The translations under genes and the position numbers were made by a program. This document shows positions 56,639 through 64,000 of a DNA stretch of 64,000 nucleotides, piece by piece (the first letter of the stretch is position 1; each line of letters begins with the position of its first letter). Where the stretch lies: positions 56,434,094 to 56,498,093 of the forward strand of contig NC_079136.1 of assembly GCF_945859705.1 (NCBI RefSeq), read 5' to 3'. Source of the stretch: Episyrphus balteatus. Taxonomy: Eukaryota > Arthropoda > Insecta > Diptera > Syrphidae. The notes under the pieces were generated by a model. That model saw nothing but the letters and a program-made list of their open reading frames with translations. It had not been told where the DNA came from and did not search any database.

Positions 56639-59540
56639 CAATAACCAATTTTGTATAGAAAAAATATAAAGGCGAAATTTCTAGATTAGACAATTACACA
56701 GCATTTTTGTTTGCAAAGCTCAAAAGAAATTATTTTATTTAAACTTAAAAGGTCACTCTGGTGTATGCGTAACATTTGTAAAGTCAAACTTTTGTTTGTC
56801 AAAAAAAAATTGTTATAAGAAAACCAGTTTTTTTTTTTTTTGTTAAATATTTCCTGACTATTTATCTTGTGGGCTTGCCTCGCAAAATTAATACTCGACT
56901 CATCGCATACAGCAGTTATGTGACAGAAAAACGTCATCAACATCTCTTTCTTCTCATTTTCGACAGTATTCTTCAACAAACTGCAGTTTTACACACAACG
57001 TTCTGTCAAAAATTCTTCCTATCATCTTGAACTGCATTCCAAACTGAAACGACTTGCTGGTAGGTATTTCGACACCAAAAATGTTGTTCTTGTTAAAATA
57101 AATTTTATTCGAAAACACACCAACAACACAGATGTTATTTATTAACAACAAGCGCAACCTATTGCCATCATCGCAGCAAAAGAATCTCCTTCCGCAACTG
57201 AACAACGCAACGCCTTCATTTTTTGTGACAAGCGGTAAGATGTTAAATGTCAAACAAAAAACATTGACAGTTAACAGCTGAATTTACAACATGCTATGTC
57301 ATCTAGAATATGACTCACAACATATGTCTCAGACAAAACACAAGAATAGGGTGTTTGATTATAATAATAATTTCCTCACAAACTTTTATTGACCCTATTT
57401 TCGACGTATGCAACCAATTTCAGTTGCATATTAAAATTGATATTTCAATAAAAATAGGTCTTGGCACGGCGGCGGCGGCGGCGGTGTTGTGAGAGAATTA
57501 TTGTGTTGGGAAATACCGCGCGCGTACCGCACACACAGGAAATGCACACAATTCTTTCTGACGAGCCCATTTTTATTCAAAACAGAAAATACTCTCGGCA
57601 TATCGGCATAGAGTTGAGAGACGCATCATCTAGGTCTCTCGAGAAATGACTCCCATTTATCCGTGGAAAATGTTATTGCTCCCAGTTGCAGCTCTGGGAT
57701 ACTTGAGAGTGTCTCTGAACGAAGTAACACGTTCCAAAGTGTGGAAAACAAAACGTTTCAGATGATTCACGTTGGTTTTTTTTTTTTGTTTTGTTCTCCA
57801 AGATGTTATCGTACTGCAATTGTACGTTGCATCGCGTCGCATATCGCCTTGTACCTTATATACCTTCCGAGAGGAGATTGCTCCTTTCTTGAATCGCTTT
57901 TGGGATCGGGCATCATCATCATCACAACAGTGACTCCCACTCACCGCAAATGAGGTGAGTCTTGGTGTTGTTTTTGGTTTCGGGGTAAAGCTCCTCCATA
58001 ATACCGGGTGTGTTGAGTGTTTGTACGCACCTTAATGTGGTGTTGTTGCGCTGTCTGTGTTTTATTTTTTTTAGGGGGCTATAACGCATTGACTTCAGTT
58101 GCTGCATTTCGCTTTTGTTGTCTTGAGGGTGTACATTTTTATACGCGAGGGAATATGGAATGGATGCCAAATGTATATATTAGCCGCCTCGTTATAATCG
58201 TTTATTTGTTGTTGATGATGATGATGAAGCACGTTAAAGAGAAGGAGACGTTCCCTCTCCGTATTTGGCGGGATATGAAATTTATATATTTTCACATCTG
58301 TGAGAAGCGATTTCACAACACTTTTTTGATGAAGGGGAACGATCGAATCCAATATCCGCACCAGTGCAGTGTGTAGGGGTTTTAATTGGCCATCATTCGC
58401 AATCCAATTGGGAAGTTTATATCTTTTCCAAAAGATTATGAAGACAAAACAAAAACACATATAGGGTGTGGGAACACACTTTCATTTGTTTTGAAAGTTT
58501 TTCTTTTTCACGGAATTACCTACTGGTTTCACCATACTTTTTCTTTTGTTCTCCCGAGAAAAAAAACTTTCAGGGAAACATTTTACTTACAAGTAGCATA
58601 GTAAGCAATAATCAATGAAACCGTTAGGTGTCAAAAATATGAAAAATCACACATAACCTTTATCTGTGGAGATAATTTTTTTTTTGTAAAAAAGGGTCTC
58701 ATAAAGAATGAATTTCTGTTTTTAGGGGCGTGACTTTTTGGGTTCATCATTTAATTTTAAGTGGAGCTTAGTCGAATAACCAAGTAACCAAATTAGTTCA
58801 AAGATCCTAAACTTAATTACAGAGATATAGGTTTTCTTATTTTAAGGTCAAGATTTATGAGAACAAATTAACGGTATAATATAAAATATTTTAATATTTT
58901 TGGATTAGTATAAACATGTCCGAAATATAGAAGCAAAAAACTAAGCTCATTCCAATTTATAAAATGAAGTTTATTAGTTTCTTAGAAACTTGATATGATT
59001 TAGGTTTGAAGTCCATAAGCACGACAGTTTTTAGAAACATAAATTTAAATTTATGAAATATGCGATTTTGTTACACGGTCATTTGATAATAAATTTTGAA
59101 CTAATGAATTTTTATGCAATTAAATCAAAAGACGGGCTAACGGCTAACATACATAATTCCAAATATTTTATTTAGGACTTATGTGTTTTCAAGGAAAGTT
59201 GCCTTTGGATACATTTTACATAAATGAGTAGCAACATTTCAGTCATGCAAAAGATTTGGAGGAGTCTTTTTTATATGGATTTACCTTTTTTGCCAGGAAG
59301 TGCAACAACTTTCCGATTAAAATTTAAAAAGAATGGGAGATAAATAGCATAACAGTAGGGACTTGAATAAGGCAAAGATATTCAAACTATAAAATTGCTG
59401 TTAAATGTAACGCATGCAAAAATACGTATGGTCTGTTCTTTTTTTTAGGGATTGGTATAATCAAAAATGTATAAGCCTTGACGTTGCGGACGAGCTAAGG
59501 GCCTTTCATTTAATCCCTTGGTTCTGTCTTTACGAACTAA
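56639..59540. other. Non-coding DNA with a CGG run
   Basis: A shared motif GGTCACTCTGGTGTATGCGTAA is at 56750-56771 (see 12499). A CGG microsatellite of about 6 units is at 57466-57484, followed by CCGCGCGCGTACCGC at 57517. The patch 57400-58000 has balanced composition and ends GAG|GTGAGT at 57952, a donor-like site on the plus strand, so an untranslated exon is possible. No coding frame is convincing. Confidence 0.3.
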
Positions 59541-59950
59541 ATAAATGCCTTTAACTGTCGATCATCTCTGATGGAGATGGCACAAAAGTTTAACATTCAC
59601 CTTTGCTGGGTGCCCGGCCACAGGGATATTCCAGGAAATTGTAGAGCTGATGAACGTGCTAAAAATGGTATATCCCTATCGCTGCTTGTAAACAAATGCT
59701 AAAACAAGATGCTGCAAATAAAAGAAACCTTAGGTGGAATAATATCATGCATAGCGACGAAACAGATCTGGCTACGGAGTGTAAGTGTGTCGGCTCTCCT
59801 ACTGATAACCACATTAACCTGACTAACATGGGGCCTTCATCGTCTAGATGTCAAAGTGACACAATTAAAAAGTCGTATAGTAAGTGTCCGAAGTATAATG
59901 AAATTTATGTCCCACGTTCCCAAGAGAAAACATCGATTCGAATCTAGACT
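59541..59950 (+). pseudogene. Non-LTR retrotransposon RNase H relic
   Basis: From about 59541 one frame reads SSLMEMAQKFNIHLC and then WVPGHRDIPGNCRAD followed by ERAKNG before a stop near 59694. W-V-P-G-H...G-N-x-x-A-D is the signature of the C-terminal part of the RNase H domain in I/R1-type LINEs. The following frame (59696-59947) may be the continuation after a stop and includes RNLRWNN and a C-x-C segment. A TAA just upstream and the lack of the RT indicate a 5'-truncated, dead fragment. Confidence 0.75.
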
Positions 59951-60559
59951 ATGGAGAGCTTAAGAACAAAATTAAAGACCAGAAATCGTAAACTTTACCA
60001 GAATTTTTTGCAAACCTGGTCTTTCTTAATTTCTTGGAAAGTCCACCGGAAACCTGTGGACAAAAGGTTACATTAGAAATGCCAAAACTTAATCTCTGAA
60101 TTGAAGAAGTATTTTTGTTAGCACTTCATACGCCTATGAATCTAATCTGTAGGCGAGAACTGCAGATAAACAGATAGACTTACACTACATTCTTAGAAGT
60201 ATAAACATAGAGATAGAAGTCTAATGTTATAAAAACTGATATACTTTAGAAGCATTGATCAATGCGCAGACATTCCTTGGACGATTAATAATAATGATCG
60301 AAATATACGACCATTTAACCAAAAATATATTGCTGCTATCCTTTTAAGAGTCTAAAGATGATCTGTACAGAAGTAAAAAGCAACTCATTTTTAGAAACAG
60401 TTTGGTAGGAATGAATTGACATATCCCTTGGGACTAACTACTTTCCAATATTACATACCTTACCTATACAATTTTATTATTTGATTCTAGAACCATTCGC
60501 CAGCGAATTGACCGGTCAAAATCGCGCAACAACCTCAGAAACTTATTTGGGGTCCGCAC
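59951..60559. other. Spacer, possibly decayed LINE 3' sequence
   Basis: No motif recognised. Composition is continuous with the RNase H relic before it. Confidence 0.3.
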
Positions 60560-60923
60560 TTAAGGGGGGAAATCCCTCTGGAATTTTTTATTTTTGCATT
60601 AGGTATTTTTTTTTTGCGTAATAAATTTATTTATCAACCGAAGAAACTATTTTCAGTGGTTTTAGCCTTAAATGAAGCCTCAAAAGTGCCTAGATAGTCC
60701 CGAAACCAATGCGCTCCGAACCTACCATAGTACGAAAACGAGGCGTCAACTTTGAAAGGCTATAGAGCCGCCATTTTGCTATTTTTTCATTTCAAAAAAC
60801 ATTTTTTCAATACTTAATAATGTCAGTAATATCTTGTCTTTTTCCAAATTTCAATAAGTGCTTTCAGTTTTTCATAAAAAAAATATTGAAAAAGGTGTCG
60901 TCCAGAGGGATTTCCCCCCTTAA
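60560..60923. mobile_element. piggyBac-like MITE with TTAA flanks and G6/C6 ends
   Basis: TTAA at 60560-60563 and 60920-60923 flank a 356-bp body. The ends are perfectly inverted for 19 bases (GGGGGGAAATCCCTCTGGA). The interior is AT-rich and does not code. The TTAA target supports piggyBac-type mobilisation, although the ends start with G rather than C. Confidence 0.85.
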
Positions 60924-63900
60924 ACCTTGTATTTTGATATATCTAAGGTTAGATATAAAACTTTCATCAGCAAAACTCTCTCTCAAAGAATCAAAGAAGC
61001 CCTTTATAAAGCCATCTAAGCTTCTCAGCCTTGCTGTATGTTCATGGAATTTGACAAAAGTTATTGAAAATATTCTGGGTTACTTTTGATGATGCAGAAT
61101 GAAGGATATGACAGATATGAATTATAAAGGTGAGGTGCATCTATTTATGAGAAGGTTTACAATCCAAAACGTATGCACGTCGATTTCAGTAGGTAAGGAA
61201 TTTACCAATCATTTCGACTTTAAAAGTTTGAAAGACTTTGGCATTGTTTAGAAACTTCTTCCCTATGGTACCTTTGATGTTAAGAAAGGATTTTACCATT
61301 TTCATGCATTTTCTTGCTATGTTCAACTTGAATGGGAATCCCCTTTCACCTCCCTCAAGCATTTTTTTCTTTGAACATAAATTTATAGATCTTCATTATT
61401 CATTACAAATTGTTAATACTCCAAAATCTTGTGTTTTGTTTATGTTTTCTAAATCAGTACTTAGCCATTCTTAATGACAAATAAATCTCTTGACCCTTTT
61501 CTTTCTTTTGTAAAACACTTTCACACCTCTTTTATTTTGTTTTTAATCGAATATCGAAAAAACAATCAACAACAACTAGGTACTGTGCCTATCAACCATA
61601 ACAAGATTTAATCTTCGTGTGATTCAACTCAATTAAATTTTCCCAAAATGAAAGTGTTCTTAGCACCTAAAACAGCAACCGTGTGTCTGGCCTTTTCCAA
61701 AATAACAAACTTGCTGTTCCATAAACAACTTATTCGTCTTCTAAAATAAAAAAAAATAATAACAACAAAGCTTACACATGTGATGTGTCTTCACGCCAAC
61801 CAAACCATCTAACAACTTTGGTAGCATATCGACATTGTAAGTTGACACATGCGAACGCGCGCACTTTCCCTATTTGATATTCAACTTCACGAATCCACAT
61901 CACACAGTGAGTGATTTAAGTCGTCAACACGTCAGTATCATAGTACCTATCGCCTATATAGTCACTCCATCTATTGGAAAAATAATATTGCTATGAGTTT
62001 TATTTATTTTCCATTTGGAGCGTTTAATTATTCTAGATTCGCGCTCGCTCCCACAGCTTACAACTTACAGCTCTCAAAATGCTATCCCAACCCAATCGGA
62101 CTGCCACTCTCTGCCATCACCTTGATGATGAACAGCTGGAATGCGGAATGGAACGTGGTGTTGTGATGGCAACGCCTCTGTTAGAATTTACTAGAAGGTG
62201 GATCGAGATACTTATGTATGACATTTAAATATGAAAAAAAAGATTGAAAATTTATTCAGAATATTTTTAAGTTTTTTTTTTTTTTAGGTACCAAATTGCA
62301 CACAAAAAGATACGATATGTGTCCGTCCGTCCATTAAAGTAGGTCGCCATCATTGGTCTATTACGTCCCGTGTCGATAGTCGTGCATCGATCTTGTCTAC
62401 TGTGGAAGTTTCAAATAAAAGCTGAACATCTCGTTCCACAAAAAAACGGACACGGACCACAAAGAATATTTCGAAAAAAGATCGATGTTGTCGATCAGTT
62501 GGGCGGCTGTTATGTTATCTGGCACTAAACGCGCATTTAAAATGAATTATTACCTCAGAGCGGGATATTATAAAACACGACTACATCAGCGACGAACGAC
62601 CAAGACGACAAACGTTCGGTCACACTGAAATGCCGGTTCCCTAATATGCCTCCTAATCGTTTGTTGAACCACATGCCGCCCGCTAGCTAGCTAGCTGCTA
62701 ATCCCCCATGTACGCCACATTTGCGGTGCGGCGGGACTGTGTTTGTGTTGGACAAAACGTGACATTTTAAGTCGTCACCAATTTATTTATGATTTTAACT
62801 GAATTTCAAATGTTGCTTTAGGATGTTTGGTTGGAGCTTGATGAATGGGAAAAGGTAGGGTTAGAGGGGGCACAAATGTAATACAGAGAATGCTGCTGCT
62901 AGCCCGGTCGGTCGAACGTCGAAGTAGTGCGTGACCGGCATAATGGACAAAGACACTTTGACAAATGACGACTTTGTATTCGATATCGATTGACAAGCGT
63001 AATTATGGTAGCTATACAAAGGGGCCAAAAGGGGGTTAGGGCATCAAAGTGCGATACTATTCAGTTGCGTAGCGCGAGTGCATGCGATGCGATGGGTATT
63101 CGTAGAATGTTTGGTGTTGCATTTGACGGAGCCCATCATGCGACTGCTGCGTTTGCTGATGGAAATCCACGATGTGAATGCACTTTACTGACGATACACA
63201 CGCTGCTGACGAACGGACGCACGACTCTCTCACAATCAATATTGTTTTGAAAGGATTCTTCTTCTTCAAATACCAATTTTTATGTGAGCTGAATGTAATG
63301 AATATTTGATTTGTTATTGAATTGCGGCTTCGAAGAATTATTTCGTCGGTGAAACCAGAAAAGTGTGTAACTCCATTTTAGCAAATTTTATAGGAGAGCA
63401 AAAAAACAAAATCGTTTTGAAAGCATTTGTATGAGTTTTCATTTTCTAATTTGCTAATAAAATAAAAACTATGAACATTAAGGGGATTCTGAGTTTAAGG
63501 AACGGTAGATATTAGGTATGTCTAACAGATGGCATTCAAACCTAATTTTCAGAAAATTTGGAGTTACACACTTTTCTGGTTTCACCGACGATTTGGATTT
63601 TGTTCTTCGATATTTTTAAACAAAAAAATGCAATTAAAAAATTATAATACATATAAACAAACAAAATTTGTTTTTCTTGTTTTGTTGGGGTCTTTCTCTC
63701 TCAAGCCAAATATAGAAATTGTCTTCCTTGTGATTGTATCTTGGTGATATGAAATAAAAAAAAATTCCAATTTTGTGTTATCGATTATTCCAGGAATTCA
63801 TCTTAATTTGGCGGCCAGCATGGCGCGATGGCGGCCGACGACGACGACAACTTGGTTAATATTGTCTTGGAGCCATACTGGGCCGCCTCAATGCTATATA

Positions 63901-64000
63901 AGTATTGAATTGGATATTGGATTAGGAAAAAGTTATTTTGTCACTGACTTCTATTTCACACCAAGAAGAAATTCTTATAGTGAAAATCTATACAGATTTT
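60924..64000. other. Non-coding DNA with GC-richer patches
   Basis: No supported gene. Patches at about 62040-63250 and 63810-63870 are richer in G and C (CTAGCTAGCTAGC at 62683; GGCGGCC and GACGACGACGAC near 63830). TCCGTCCGTCC is at 62322. They could be regulatory DNA or untranslated exon near a gene beyond the right edge, but I see no start, domain or splice pair to support that. Confidence 0.3.

Noticed and set aside
57663..57953. 96-codon frame ending at a GAG|GTGAGT site
   Set aside because: No domain, overlapping open frames on the other strand, and a donor-like site also on the minus strand a few bases away.
3575..60923. CRISPR array interpretation of the repeated units
   Set aside because: Repeats are long, diverged and tandem or inverted, without short identical repeats and unique spacers; the DNA is eukaryotic.

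Overview
This is an AT-rich, almost gene-free stretch of eukaryotic nuclear DNA, most likely from a brachyceran fly. The evidence for a fly is the general texture: long A/T tracts, one large exon coding for an Asn/Gln/Ser/Thr-rich protein with Drosophila-style homopolymer runs, compact introns ends (TTTCTTTGCAG acceptor, GTGAGT donor), and a dense load of short DNA transposons and non-LTR relics. The species cannot be named from the sequence alone. No bacterial operon, rRNA, CRISPR array or viral gene is visible. The window is probably intron and intergenic DNA.

The only convincing protein-coding segment is one internal exon on the minus strand (5583 down to 4418). It has a consensus acceptor, a consensus donor and 388 open codons between them. 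The 3' end of the intron before this exon has been copied in tandem about four times (5567-6170, period about 148 bp), so several ready-made splice acceptors are stacked in front of it. A further copy of the acceptor plus the first part of the exon lies downstream in the next intron (3948-4160).

The rest is mostly transposon-derived. (1) Elements flanked by TTAA with matching inverted ends, piggyBac-like: 3575-3824, 9379-9677 (decayed), 22940-23366, 60560-60923. (2) hAT-like elements with perfect 8-bp target duplications: 31542-32010, 50637-51171 (inserted in an older LINE relic), 53491-55124. (3) A 1333-bp element with 8-bp duplications at 16867-18215, whose core is a series of four long palindromes sharing one 50-bp module. 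(4) TA-flanked hairpin elements at 24280-24437 and 56427-56638. (5) A dispersed family of about 1.6 kb with a variable internal 190-bp tandem repeat: 22022-22890, 27114-28727, 33858-35745, 49095-50015. The third copy carries a nested short element at 35161-35389. (6) Foldback-type structures at 23785-24137, 37377-38036 and 43356-43960, the last with a tRNA-like sequence and a T12 run in its loop. (7) A terminal-inverted-repeat element at 47116-47445 with a relic at 2604-2740. (8) Non-LTR retrotransposon relics at 50340-51430 and 59541-59950, with weaker ones near 40.8 and 44.1 kb.

Many short open frames occur, as expected by chance in this much sequence, but apart from the exon none shows splice sites, a recognisable domain or a codon pattern that would support a gene. 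Higher-GC patches at about 20.4-21.1, 38.9-39.05, 57.4-58.0, 62.0-63.3 and 63.8 kb may be regulatory or untranslated exon sequence, but nothing decisive is visible. Boundaries of decayed repeats are approximate (plus or minus 10-30 bp). Elements with stated target duplications are exact as read.
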